Assembly (NCBI GenBank): GCA_017446095.1
Contig: JAFSRN010000009.1
Span: 1-64,000, forward strand
Length of the DNA stretch: 64,000 nucleotides
Direction of reading: 5' to 3'
Origin: Eubacterium sp.
GTDB lineage: Bacteria > Bacillota > Clostridia > Oscillospirales > Acutalibacteraceae
Below, one piece after another: positions 51,002 through 60,048 of the stretch; the first letter of the stretch is position 1, and each line of letters opens with the position of its first letter. Position numbers and translations under genes: made by a program. The notes under the pieces are model-generated. The model saw only the letters and a program-made list of their open reading frames with translations, had not been told where the DNA came from and searched no databases.

Positions 51002-52105
51002 ATGAATGGTATGTTATTCCAAATTTACGGTGACATGTCTATGTGGCAGCTGCTCGGCTGGTGCATGGTTTTCACCGGACTCGTAGTTGCGAATGAAATC
51101 GCACGCCGCACTAAAGCAGGCGGTATTTTCTGCTTTGTTGTTATTCCGGTTGCGCTCACAATTTACTTTGTGGTAATCAACATTGCGGCAAGTTCAGGCG
51201 CCGAATGGGCAACCAACAACCCGACTATTGTTCAGATGAACGGCTGGTTCCACTATGCAAAGCTGTATGCTGCAACAATCGGCTGCGTGGGCTTTATGAT
51301 TTTAAAGTACCACTGGGGCAAACTGGGCAATGTTAACTGGTTCAAATGCTATCCGTTTATCATCGTAGCAATCAACATCCTTATCGCTGTTGCTTCCGAC
51401 TTTGAGTCTGCTGCAAAAGGTATTGCTAAAGGCGGTATGGAAGGCGGCTGGTGGTACTCATCAGAAGGCGTATGGCTTTTCGGCGGTTGGTGGAACATCC
51501 TCAACGGCGTTGCAGGTATCATCAACATCTTCTGTATGACAGGCTGGTTCGGCATCTATTCGTCAAAGAATAAGCAGCAGGATATGCTCTGGCCGGATAT
51601 GACCTGGATGTTCATCCTTGCATACGATGTTTGGAACTTTGAGTATACTTACCTCAATCTTCCGCTTCACACCTGGTACTGCGGCGTTGCGCTTCTTCTT
51701 GCGCCAACCTTCGCAAACGCTTTCTGGAACAAGGGCGGCTGGATTCAGAACCGTGCAAACACCCTTGCACTGTGGTGTATGTTCGCGCAGGTATTCCCGA
51801 GCTTCCAGAACCACTCCAAGTTCACAACGCTCCCGACTATCTACAAGGACGCTGCGCTCTTTGCAACTGACGCAACAGGCAGAATGAATCCTGACCTTGT
51901 ACTCTCTGCTGCAGATGCAAGACCTACAGCACAGGGCGTAGTTGCAATCGCTGCAATCGCTGTAAACATCCTGGTGCTCACGGCAATCATCAAACGTTCC
52001 AAGGAACAGAAGAAGAATCCGTACAAGTACGAAATCTTCTCCGACACAAGAGATTTCAAACTTGCAATGGAACGCGCTGCCGAAGCACACAAGGACGTGG
52101 CATAG
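51002..52105 (+). CDS. Multipass membrane protein (possibly DUF5692 family)
   Basis: 367 residues with about eight or nine membrane helices, and a short charged C-terminal tail (FKLAMERAAEAHKDVA). It is rich in Trp, with motifs GGMEGGWWYSSEGVWLFGGW, WPDMTWMFILAYDVWNFEYT and LPLHTWYCGVALLLAPT. The conserved-looking His and Trp residues in membrane segments could bind a quinone, haem or small substrate. The family call is from memory and tentative. GGGGAGG site before ATG 51002. Likely in the same functional unit as the flavoprotein and HypA; terminator follows. Confidence 0.7.
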   Translation: MNGMLFQIYGDMSMWQLLGWCMVFTGLVVANEIARRTKAGGIFCFVVIPVALTIYFVVINIAASSGAEWATNNPTIVQMNGWFHYAKLYAATIGCVGFMILKYHWGKLGNVNWFKCYPFIIVAINILIAVASDFESAAKGIAKGGMEGGWWYSSEGVWLFGGWWNILNGVAGIINIFCMTGWFGIYSSKNKQQDMLWPDMTWMFILAYDVWNFEYTYLNLPLHTWYCGVALLLAPTFANAFWNKGGWIQNRANTLALWCMFAQVFPSFQNHSKFTTLPTIYKDAALFATDATGRMNPDLVLSAADARPTAQGVVAIAAIAVNILVLTAIIKRSKEQKKNPYKYEIFSDTRDFKLAMERAAEAHKDVA

Positions 52106-52118
52106 TTTTACAAAAAAT

Positions 52119-52144
52119 GGCTCCCTTCGGGGAGCCTTTTTTTG
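52119..52144 (+). terminator. Terminator of the Fe-S flavoprotein locus
   Basis: GGCTCCC TTCG GGGAGCC followed by seven T residues. Confidence 0.93.
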
Positions 52145-52230
52145 TAGCGGATGTAGCAGACTAATATGGTATTTTTTTATATTTGTTTTTCTATAGGAAA
52201 TTACTGTTTTTACCTGCTACATCCGCTACA
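52143..52230. repeat. 17-bp perfect inverted repeat with AT-rich spacer
   Basis: TGTAGCGGATGTAGCAG (52143-52159) and its exact complement (52214-52230) enclose a 54-bp AT-rich stretch. GTAGC is repeated within each arm. It does not match the other repeat families. It sits between the terminator and the proB promoter. Confidence 0.8.
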
Positions 52231-52277
52231 TCATCCTATTAAAGAACCAATTTATTACAAAAAAGTAACAAAACATC

Positions 52278-52306
52278 TTGCATTACAAAATTTACTATGC
52301 TATAAT
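52278..52306 (+). promoter_or_regulatory. proBA promoter
   Basis: TTGCAT (52278-52283), 17-bp spacer, TATAAT (52301-52306), 34 bp before the proB ATG. Confidence 0.65.
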
Positions 52307-52339
52307 ACTAAAGATTATATATTATGGAGTAGTATACAT

Positions 52340-53125
52340 ATGCCACGGGATGATAATAAACGAATAGTCGTTAAGGTCGGCACATCGACTTTAACGCATA
52401 AAACAGGCAAAACCAATATCGCACGCATGGCAAAGCTTGTGTCCGTGCTTGCGGATTTGCACAATATGGGGCACGAGGTTATTCTTGTGTCGTCCGGCGC
52501 CGTTTCTATCGGCAAGGGCAGGCTCAATATTACAGATAAGCCCAGCGCCACCAAGGAACTGCAGGCGCTTGCGGCAATCGGTCAGGGCGAGCTGATGTTT
52601 ATGTACGACAAGCTGTTCGGCGAATACGACGTTGTTGTGTCGCAGCTGTTATTCACAACAGACGTGCTTGAGCGTGAGCAAGACCGTCAGCACCTGCTTG
52701 ATACATTTAATCAGCTGCTTGCGTACGGCGCAATCCCGATTGTTAATGAAAACGACAGTATCTCCGTAGACGAGCTGTTAAACGGCGATAACGACTGCCT
52801 TTCCGCCACTGTTGCGGCGCTTATTAACGCGGATATGCTTGTTATGTTTACCGATACGGACGGGCTTTACGACAGTAACCCCAGCGAAAATAAAAACGCA
52901 AAGCTTATAGAACTTGTGGAGGAAATCACGCCTGAAATCAGATCCCTCGCAGGCGGCGCAGGCTCGCGCGGCACAGGCGGCTTCACCACAAAAATCAAGT
53001 CGGCGGAGATTGCAACAAACGCAGGCATACCCGTTGTTATTGCAAACGGCAACAAGCCGACAAAGCTTTACAAAATACTTGAAGGCAAGAACGTAGGCAC
53101 AAAGTTTTTGCCGAAGGAGATATAA
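52340..53125 (+). CDS. proB: Glutamate 5-kinase
   Basis: 261 residues from ATG 52340 with GGAG upstream; the longer frame starts in promoter sequence. It phosphorylates glutamate for proline synthesis. Amino-acid kinase motifs: VVKVGTSTLTHKTGK, VSSGAVSIGKGRL, IVNENDSISVDELLNGDND, MFTDTDGLYDSNPSENKNA and GGAGSRGTGGFTTKIKSAEI. It ends after the kinase domain and lacks the C-terminal PUA domain found in E. coli ProB, a known short form. Starts the proBA operon (1-bp gap to proA). Confidence 0.96.
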   Translation: MPRDDNKRIVVKVGTSTLTHKTGKTNIARMAKLVSVLADLHNMGHEVILVSSGAVSIGKGRLNITDKPSATKELQALAAIGQGELMFMYDKLFGEYDVVVSQLLFTTDVLEREQDRQHLLDTFNQLLAYGAIPIVNENDSISVDELLNGDNDCLSATVAALINADMLVMFTDTDGLYDSNPSENKNAKLIELVEEITPEIRSLAGGAGSRGTGGFTTKIKSAEIATNAGIPVVIANGNKPTKLYKILEGKNVGTKFLPKEI

Positions 53126-53126
53126 A

Positions 53127-54368
53127 ATGACAGTACAGGAACTCGGAATCAAAGCAAAAAAGACGCAGACGTTTCTGTCGCGCGTCAGCACAGAAGATAA
53201 AAACCGCGCACTGCTTGCAATCGCAGACGCGCTTGAAAACGGCAAGGACGAAATTATCGCAGCCAACGCCATCGACCTTGAAAACGGCAAAAAAGCAGGG
53301 CTCGGCGCAGGTCTGCTTGACAGGCTTATGCTCAACGCACAGCGCATTGACGGCATCGCAGACGGCGTGCGTCAGGTTGCGGCTCTGCCCGACGCTTGCG
53401 GTAAGGTCGTGTATGAGTACGAAAAGGATAACGGTCTTAAGATTCAGAAAATCACCGTGCCTATCGGCGTTATCGGCATTATCTACGAGGCACGCCCCAA
53501 CGTCACAGCCGACGCTGCGGCGCTCTGCCTTAAAAGCGGCAACGCGGTAATCCTGCGCGGCGGCAAAGAGGCTATTAACTCAAACAAGGCAGAAGTCGAA
53601 ATTATGCAGAGAGCGCTTGAGGGCGCAGGCTTCCCCCGCGACACAGTGCAGCTTGTTGAGGACACCACGCGTGCCTCTGCAACAGAGATGATGAAAATGA
53701 CCGACTACCTCGATTGCCTTATTCCGCGCGGCGGCAAGGGGCTTATTAAGTCGGTGGTTGAGAGCTCTACCGTTCCCGTTATCGAAACGGGTTCGGGCAA
53801 CTGCCACATCTACGTTGACGAGAGCGCGGATATCGATATGGCGGCGAACATAATCTTCAACGCAAAAACGCAGCGCATCAGCGTATGCAACGCTTGCGAA
53901 AGCCTTGTTATTCACTCTGCGGTTATCGCAAAGGCACTGCCTGCAATCAAGGCGCGTCTTGACGAAAAGAATGTGGAAATCCGCGGCGACGAACGTGCGC
54001 AGGCAGCCTGCGGCGGCATTATTCCTGCTACCGAAGAGGATTTTTACACCGAGTACCTTGACTATATTATCAGCGTTAAAACGGTTGATTCGCTTGACGA
54101 GGCGATTGACCATATCAACGAACACTCCACCGGTCACAGCGAGGCGATTATCACGGCAAACGACGATAACGCAAAGAAGTTTATGCAGTGCGTAGATTCA
54201 TCGTCTGTATACGTTAACGCTTCAACACGCTTTACAGACGGCGGCGAGTTCGGCTTGGGTGCGGAAATAGGCATCAGCACGCAGAAGCTGCACGCCCGCG
54301 GACCTATGGGCATCGACGGACTGACGTCAACGAAGTATCTGATTTTCGGGGAAGGGCAGATTAGATAA
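53127..54368 (+). CDS. proA: Gamma-glutamyl phosphate reductase
   Basis: 413 residues, aldehyde-dehydrogenase fold. IYEARPNVTADAAALCLKSG and GGKEAINSN bind NADPH and substrate, the catalytic cysteine is in RISVCNACESLVIH, and TDGGEFGLGAEIGISTQKLH is near the end. It reduces glutamyl-5-phosphate to the semialdehyde. AAGGAGAT site. proC is not in the window. The stop codon is followed immediately by a heptamer array. Confidence 0.97.
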   Translation: MTVQELGIKAKKTQTFLSRVSTEDKNRALLAIADALENGKDEIIAANAIDLENGKKAGLGAGLLDRLMLNAQRIDGIADGVRQVAALPDACGKVVYEYEKDNGLKIQKITVPIGVIGIIYEARPNVTADAAALCLKSGNAVILRGGKEAINSNKAEVEIMQRALEGAGFPRDTVQLVEDTTRASATEMMKMTDYLDCLIPRGGKGLIKSVVESSTVPVIETGSGNCHIYVDESADIDMAANIIFNAKTQRISVCNACESLVIHSAVIAKALPAIKARLDEKNVEIRGDERAQAACGGIIPATEEDFYTEYLDYIISVKTVDSLDEAIDHINEHSTGHSEAIITANDDNAKKFMQCVDSSSVYVNASTRFTDGGEFGLGAEIGISTQKLHARGPMGIDGLTSTKYLIFGEGQIR

Positions 54369-54530
54369 ATGATGAATGATGAATTGCGGTTGCTTGCTGC
54401 GCTCGGACAATTTTAACGGACGAGCACTGCTCGTCCCTACGATGACAGCAAAAAATATAATATTCCGTAGGGACGACCATTGGTCGTCCGCAATACAATG
54501 AGCGTAGCTCACTCATAATTCATAATTATT
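54367..54530. repeat. Composite element: heptamer arms around a head-to-head REP pair
   Basis: Left arm AATGATG units (54367-54386) and right arm CATAATT units (54511-54530). The core holds a reverse REP GGACGAGC/GCTCGTCC ending CTAC (54418-54440), 26 bp with AT-rich AATATAATATT, and a forward REP GTAG GGACGACC/GGTCGTCC (54467-54489), then GAGCGTAGCTC. Confidence 0.92.
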
Positions 54531-54542
54531 AAGGAATCACAT

Positions 54543-55814
54543 ATGAAAAACGATTATTTTGAAAATGACGGCGCTGATACAAAGCGCAAAAAACGCAAGA
54601 AGAAAAAGAAGGAACGCAAGGCGCTCAAGGGCTTTTTAGTGTTCATTTCTATGGTAGTAGTGGGGCTTACCGTGTTTGTTATTACGGTCAAGCTGCTCGC
54701 ACCCGACTTTGACTTTTCCACGCTTGTTCCAAAGAAGGCGTACACCTTTGTGGACGAGAAGATTATGGGGCACACCACAACTACCGAGCCTACCACAACC
54801 ACCACTACGGAACCCACCACCGCCGAGCCGACCACGGCAAAGCGCATTGACTACCTTGAGTTCGACGAGTTTGAGATGAACACCGAGCGCCAGGGCAACG
54901 CGATGGGTAACCTTATGAACGGCGGTCAGGTTGCAACCGACTACTCGTACATCTACCACATCACGACCACGGGCATCTACCGCATTAATCCCGAAACGGA
55001 GGATTACGCGCGTATTTACGAAACGAAGGACAAGCTGTCCTCGCTCAATCTGCGCGGCGATTTTCTGTACTTCGTTAACGAAAAGTCGCACGAGCTTCTT
55101 AAGATGGAAAAAGGCAGTTCCGAGCCCTCGCGCATTGCAAAGGACGTCCGCTTTGCTTATGTTTACGACAATAAGATTTTCTACGTAACTACGGGCAACA
55201 CGCTGTGCGTTATGGCAATTAAGGATATGAAGCCGTCGCAGATTTACTCCTCTGCGGACAACGAGCTTCGCCTCGTAGGTATTTCGCTCAAGCGCGTGTT
55301 CTTTGCGGTTACAAACGGTCTTGGCAAGATTGATTACCTCACCGTTGAGCTTGATGACGAGGAACGCGCCGTTGCACCTTTCCGCGACAGTGAGGAAAAC
55401 AGCGACTCAAAGCTCGTTATGGAAAACGGCTTTATGTACTACTACACGCCAAACGGCAGCGGCACGTACAATGTCTGCCGCCAGAAGTTCGGCAGCGAGC
55501 AGGTTGTTACGCTTGCCGAGGATTCCGACGCGTCAAGCTACATCGAGGTGGACAGCAACAGGCTGTTCTACCCCGAATACAAGGACGGCAGCTATATGCT
55601 TACCGAGGTGAATATGAACTCGGGCGACAGTCGCTATCTTATGACGATAAAAGACGTTGACTCACAGCATCAGCTTAAGTATTACCACAGCTATCAGTAC
55701 GATTTTGTTATAGGCAAAACCGCTGCCGACGGCAAGGACATCTACCGCGCAGGCTGCGTATTCACCGGCTCAACGCACTATATGAAGTTTAATAAGGGCA
55801 ACTGGTCTTATTAG
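54543..55814 (+). CDS. Membrane-anchored DUF5050-like beta-propeller protein
   Basis: 423 residues. A very basic cytoplasmic N-terminus (TKRKKRKKKKKERKALKG), one membrane helix (VFISMVVVGLTVFVITVKLL), a Thr/Glu/Pro linker (TTTTEPTTTTTTEPTTAEPT), then repeated beta blades such as YSYIYHITTTGIYRINPE, RGDFLYFVNEKSHELLK and NGFMYYYTPNGSGTYNVC. DUF5050-type propellers occur in surface proteins of Clostridia; no enzyme motif. Precedes a flippase gene, so a link to surface polysaccharide is possible. Confidence 0.8.
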   Translation: MKNDYFENDGADTKRKKRKKKKKERKALKGFLVFISMVVVGLTVFVITVKLLAPDFDFSTLVPKKAYTFVDEKIMGHTTTTEPTTTTTTEPTTAEPTTAKRIDYLEFDEFEMNTERQGNAMGNLMNGGQVATDYSYIYHITTTGIYRINPETEDYARIYETKDKLSSLNLRGDFLYFVNEKSHELLKMEKGSSEPSRIAKDVRFAYVYDNKIFYVTTGNTLCVMAIKDMKPSQIYSSADNELRLVGISLKRVFFAVTNGLGKIDYLTVELDDEERAVAPFRDSEENSDSKLVMENGFMYYYTPNGSGTYNVCRQKFGSEQVVTLAEDSDASSYIEVDSNRLFYPEYKDGSYMLTEVNMNSGDSRYLMTIKDVDSQHQLKYYHSYQYDFVIGKTAADGKDIYRAGCVFTGSTHYMKFNKGNWSY

Positions 55815-55904
55815 TTAGCCGTTAGCCGTGTGCCGTTAGCAGACTTAATATAATAGGCGTGGACGAAGTCCACCCGATAACTGCAAACTGCAAACTGCAA
55901 ACTG
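55812..55904. repeat. Composite element: two different heptamer arms around a GTGGAC core
   Basis: Left GTTAGCC/GTTAGCA units (55812-55842), right AACTGCA units (55877-55904). Core: AT-rich TTAATATAATAGG and GTGGAC GAA GTCCAC. It starts at the stop codon of the preceding gene and ends 16 bp before the flippase ATG. Confidence 0.88.
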
Positions 55905-55919
55905 TTTACGGAGTAAACC

Positions 55920-57347
55920 ATGGACAAATACAAAAAATTAGCAACAAACACCATAATATTTGCAATCGGCACATTTTCGTCAAAGGCGCTGGCTTTTCTG
56001 CTTATGCCGTTCGTTACGCGTATGCTCACAACGAGCGACTACGGCGACGCGGACCTGATTCAGCAGACGGTTAATGTGCTTATTCCCATTGTATTTTTGC
56101 AGATAAACAGCGCCGCGCTGCGTTTTTCGCTTGATAAAAACAGCGATAAGGGCGAGGTATTTACAGTCGGTCTGCGCACAACGTTTATCGGCTTTTGCGT
56201 ATTCCTTGCGCTGTGGTACCCAATCAGCCTTATCAAAATCAAGGATTTCTGCCTCGGCGACTACATGGTGCAGATTTATATATTTGTGCTTGTGTCGGGT
56301 ATCAGACAGCTTTCGCAGCAGTTTGTGCGCGGCTCGGGGCACGTCAAGACCTATGCGATTGACGGCATACTTGCAACCGTTACCACGCTTGCGTTTAACC
56401 TGCTGTTCCTCGGCGTGTTCAAGTGGGGCGTAAACGGCTACATCTTCGCTATTATCGCGTCAGACGCCTGCTCTGTGCTGTTCCTTTTCTTCACCTGCAA
56501 GCTGTGGCGCTACACAAAATTCAGGGGCATACGTATGTCCTCGTGGGGCGAGATGCTGCGTTACTCCGTGCCGATGATGCCCACGATTATCCTGTGGTGG
56601 ATTATCAATGTGTCGGACAGATATATGATTACCGGCTTTATCGGCTCTGCGGATAACGGTCTGTATACCGCGGCTTCCAAGATACCGAACTTCGTAATCA
56701 TCTTTTCCACAATTTTCATCGACGCGTGGCAGCTGTCCGCCGTTGATGAGTACAATAACGACGATACGGAGGACTTTTTTACCAAGGTATTCAGGGTGTA
56801 TTCGGGCGGCACGTTTGCAGTTGCTTCGGCGCTTGTTATCACCTGCCAGCTTCTGACAAAAATCCTTGTTGCGCCGAGTTATTATGATTCGTGGAAGTAT
56901 GTGCCGATTCTGATTATGGCAACGGCGATTTCCTGCCACGTTAACTTCCTCGCTTCGGTCTATATGGCGGAAAAAAAGAATATTATGTCCATGTTCACGG
57001 CGCTTGCGGGCGCGGTGGTTAACATCGGGCTCAACCTTATACTTATACCCAAAATGGGCGCAAACGGCGCGGCTATAGCAACCTTTGCGGCGTTTGTGGT
57101 TGTGTTTGTAACGCGCTGCTTCGACACAAAGCGATTTATCAAAATCAGGTTCAACACACCGATTATACTTGTTGAGGTCGCAATCCTTGCGGCGCAGGCG
57201 GTAATAATGCTCTATATGCAGTCGGGCTTGGTTATGTACGCGCTCGAAGCACTGCTCGTGGTTGCAATGCTCGCATTCAACAATAAGCCGATAATGGAAA
57301 TTATCGCCCTGCTCAAGGATAAGTTCCTTAAGAGGAAGAAGCAGTAG
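55920..57347 (+). CDS. Polysaccharide biosynthesis flippase (Wzx/PST type)
   Basis: 475 residues with about fourteen membrane helices. The start DKYKKLATNTIIFAIGTFSS is typical of the oligosaccharide flippase family, as are LLMPFVTRMLTTSDYGDADL, YSVPMMPTIILWWIINVSDR and SVYMAEKKNIMSMFTALAGA. Expected to move lipid-linked oligosaccharide across the membrane. No glycosyltransferases adjoin it, so its pathway is elsewhere. GGAG site before ATG 55920. Confidence 0.92.
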   Translation: MDKYKKLATNTIIFAIGTFSSKALAFLLMPFVTRMLTTSDYGDADLIQQTVNVLIPIVFLQINSAALRFSLDKNSDKGEVFTVGLRTTFIGFCVFLALWYPISLIKIKDFCLGDYMVQIYIFVLVSGIRQLSQQFVRGSGHVKTYAIDGILATVTTLAFNLLFLGVFKWGVNGYIFAIIASDACSVLFLFFTCKLWRYTKFRGIRMSSWGEMLRYSVPMMPTIILWWIINVSDRYMITGFIGSADNGLYTAASKIPNFVIIFSTIFIDAWQLSAVDEYNNDDTEDFFTKVFRVYSGGTFAVASALVITCQLLTKILVAPSYYDSWKYVPILIMATAISCHVNFLASVYMAEKKNIMSMFTALAGAVVNIGLNLILIPKMGANGAAIATFAAFVVVFVTRCFDTKRFIKIRFNTPIILVEVAILAAQAVIMLYMQSGLVMYALEALLVVAMLAFNNKPIMEIIALLKDKFLKRKKQ

Positions 57348-57356
57348 GCTCAAATT

Positions 57357-57456
57357 ATGCGCTCGGCGCATGAGGGCATCGCGCCCTACAGAATAATGGG
57401 TGAGGGCGAAGCCCTCCTGACACTAACCACCGTCCACTGTCCACTGAACACTAATA
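57357..57456. repeat. Composite element with REP-like hairpin and GTCCACT heptamers
   Basis: ATGCGC/GCGCAT hairpin, a short reverse REP (GGGC...GCCCTAC, 57374-57389), GAGGGCGAAGCCCTC, then CGTCCACTGTCCACTGAACA units (57430-57449 region). The arm is on the right side only. Confidence 0.8.
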
Positions 57457-57482
57457 ATAGACAACAATTAATTGATTGACGG

Positions 57483-57511
57483 TTGAAATTATATTATTTT
57501 TAGTATATAAT
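57483..57511 (+). promoter_or_regulatory. glgP promoter
   Basis: TTGAAA (57483-57488), 17-bp spacer, TATAAT (57506-57511). Confidence 0.65.
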
Positions 57512-57566
57512 ATACAAAAGATAAAAAATTTATTTAAACCCAGCAAACTATTTTTGGAGGATTTGT

Positions 57567-60044
57567 ATGAAAACTACACTTTCTGTATCACAAGCAAAAA
57601 AGCAGATTACAGATAAATTATCTCACTTTTTCGGCGTTACCCCAAGCGTTGCGACCAACGAGCAGTTTTACAAAGCTGTTTCGATGATTGTAAGGGATAA
57701 GCTTGCCGAAAAGCAGTCTGAATTCAGAAAAGACGCAAAGGAAAGCGATTCAAAGGAAATCTACTACCTTTGCATGGAGTTCCTTATGGGACGCTCGCTC
57801 AAAAACAACCTCTACAACCTCGGTCTTACCAAGGTGTTTGAGGAAGCGCTTGAGTCTATGGACGTTAAGCTTGACAAGATTTATGAGCTTGAGCCGGACG
57901 CAGGTCTTGGCAACGGCGGCCTTGGCAGACTCGCAGCCTGCTATCTTGACGGTCTTGCAACCGACGGCTTCCAGTCCATGGGCTACTCAATCCGCTACGA
58001 GGCAGGTATTTTTAAGCAAAAGCTTGTTGACGGCTGGCAGACCGAGCTGCCTGACTTCTGGCTTCCCGGCGGCGACGTATGGCTTGTACCGCGTGAGGAA
58101 CGTGCCTGCGAGGTTAAGTTTGAGGGCAAAATTGTTGATTCCTGGGACGGCGACTACCACCACGTTGACCACGTTGACGCAAACGTTGTAACCGCTATCC
58201 CGTACGATATGTACGTTTCCGGCGCAGGCGAGGGTGTTTCAAGGCTTCGTCTGTGGGCTTCCAAAAAGCCCGAGCTTGATATGGCGCTGTTCAATCAGGG
58301 CTCATACATCAAGGCTATGGAGCAGTCCGCTATGGCAGAGGCTATCTCAAAAATTCTCTACCCTGCGGATAACTCACCAGAGGGCAAGGCGCTTCGCCTT
58401 CGTCAGCAGTACTTCCTTGTTTCCGCTTCCATTCAGGATATCATTCAGCGCCACCTCACAAAGTACGGCACGCTTGATAACCTGCCGGAAAAGGTTGCAA
58501 TCCATATTAACGACACACACCCGACTATGGCTATCCCCGAGCTTATGCGTATTATGCTCGATGAGTGCGGCTACGGCTGGGACGAGGCGTGGTCAATCGT
58601 AACAAGAACCGTTGCGTACACAAACCACACCGTTATGAAAGAGGCGCTTGAGTGCTGGACAGAGGAACTTTACTCACGTCTGCTTCCGCGTATCTACCAG
58701 ATTACCAAGGAAATCGATAACCGCTTCAGAGCATACGTATGGTCTGCAACTCAGGACGCTGACAGGGTTGAAAGAATGGCTATCGTTTCAGGCGGCGTTG
58801 TGCGCATGGCTAACCTCTGCGTTGCAGGCTCGCACAGCGTAAACGGCGTATCCGCCCTTCACAGCGAGATTCTTAAGGATACCGTTTTCAGCGATTTCTA
58901 CAACCTCACACCGGATAAATTCACAAACGTTACAAACGGTATCGCATTCAGACGCTGGCTCTGCCAGGCAAACCCTGCGCTTACCGAGTATATCACCTCG
59001 CTCATCGGCAGCGACTTCATCACAAAGTCTGACGAACTGCTTAAGCTGCGCGACTTCAAGGACGACAAAAAGGTGCTTGACAAGCTTGCAGAGATTAAGT
59101 ACGAAAATAAGGTTCGCTTTGCAAAATACATCAAGCGTAAGCAGGGCGTTGAAATCAACCCCGATTCAATCTTCGACGTTCAGGTTAAGCGCCTGCACGA
59201 GTACAAAAGGCAGCAGCTCAACGTGCTCAACATCATTGCAGAGTACCAGATGCTCAAGGCTAACCCAAACGCAGAGTACTATCCAAAAACTTACATCTTC
59301 GCTTCAAAGGCGGCGCCCGGCTACTTTATGGCGAAGAAGATTATCGAGCTTATCGACGCACTGTCAAAGGTTATCAACAACGACCCCGACGTAAACGGCA
59401 AGCTCAAGGTTGTGTTTGTTGAGGATTACAGCGTTTCCGTTGCAGAGATGCTTATGCCTGCCGCTGATGTGTCAGAGCAGATTTCGCTCGCAGGCACAGA
59501 GGCTTCGGGTACGGGTAATATGAAGCTTATGCTCAACGGCGCAATCACACTCGGCACGCTCGACGGCGCGAATGTTGAAATCTACGACGCTGTCGGCGCG
59601 GATAACATCGTAATCTTCGGTATGAAAACGCCCGAGGTTGAGGAACTTAAGCGCGTTGGCTACTACCCGATGAACTATATCAGCAACAACGAGGTGCTTA
59701 AGGGTGCAATCGACTTCATCATTGCAGGCGTAAACGGCAAGCGTTTTGACGAAATTACATCGTCGCTTATGAATGTCGACCCGTATATGGCGCTTGCGGA
59801 CTTTGCCGATTACCAAAAGGCACAGCAGCAGATTCAGCGTTTGTATGCAGATAAGCAGAAGTTTGCGCAGATGTCGCTTATGAACATCAGCGGCGCAGGC
59901 GTGTTCAGCGCAGACCGTTCGATTATGGACTACGCAAATAACATCTGGCACACAGCACCTGTTCAGAAGAAGGAACACCACGCTGCACCAAAGACTTCAA
60001 AGAAGCCTGCTCCGCGCAAAAGAGCAAGCAAAAAAGCAAAATAA
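57567..60044 (+). CDS. glgP: Glycogen/starch/maltodextrin phosphorylase
   Basis: 825 residues. It releases glucose-1-phosphate from alpha-1,4-glucans. Motifs: YYLCMEFLMGRSLKNNLYNL, DAGLGNGGLGRLAACYLDGL, IHINDTHPTMAIPELMRI, RLHEYKRQQLNVLNI and the PLP lysine in EASGTGNMKLMLNGA. The N-terminus lacks the phosphorylation/AMP site of animal enzymes. The last 25 residues form a Lys/Ala/Pro tail (KKEHHAAPKTSKKPAPRKRA...) absent from most homologues. GGAGGA site; followed by a GH13 enzyme, so the pair degrades stored or imported glucans. Confidence 0.97.
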   Translation: MKTTLSVSQAKKQITDKLSHFFGVTPSVATNEQFYKAVSMIVRDKLAEKQSEFRKDAKESDSKEIYYLCMEFLMGRSLKNNLYNLGLTKVFEEALESMDVKLDKIYELEPDAGLGNGGLGRLAACYLDGLATDGFQSMGYSIRYEAGIFKQKLVDGWQTELPDFWLPGGDVWLVPREERACEVKFEGKIVDSWDGDYHHVDHVDANVVTAIPYDMYVSGAGEGVSRLRLWASKKPELDMALFNQGSYIKAMEQSAMAEAISKILYPADNSPEGKALRLRQQYFLVSASIQDIIQRHLTKYGTLDNLPEKVAIHINDTHPTMAIPELMRIMLDECGYGWDEAWSIVTRTVAYTNHTVMKEALECWTEELYSRLLPRIYQITKEIDNRFRAYVWSATQDADRVERMAIVSGGVVRMANLCVAGSHSVNGVSALHSEILKDTVFSDFYNLTPDKFTNVTNGIAFRRWLCQANPALTEYITSLIGSDFITKSDELLKLRDFKDDKKVLDKLAEIKYENKVRFAKYIKRKQGVEINPDSIFDVQVKRLHEYKRQQLNVLNIIAEYQMLKANPNAEYYPKTYIFASKAAPGYFMAKKIIELIDALSKVINNDPDVNGKLKVVFVEDYSVSVAEMLMPAADVSEQISLAGTEASGTGNMKLMLNGAITLGTLDGANVEIYDAVGADNIVIFGMKTPEVEELKRVGYYPMNYISNNEVLKGAIDFIIAGVNGKRFDEITSSLMNVDPYMALADFADYQKAQQQIQRLYADKQKFAQMSLMNISGAGVFSADRSIMDYANNIWHTAPVQKKEHHAAPKTSKKPAPRKRASKKAK

Positions 60045-60048
60045 AACT

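Noticed and set aside
52106-52339. T-box or other riboswitch ahead of proBA
   Set aside because: No T-box consensus (such as AGGGTGGNACCGCG), specifier stem or antiterminator is visible; only an inverted repeat upstream of the promoter.
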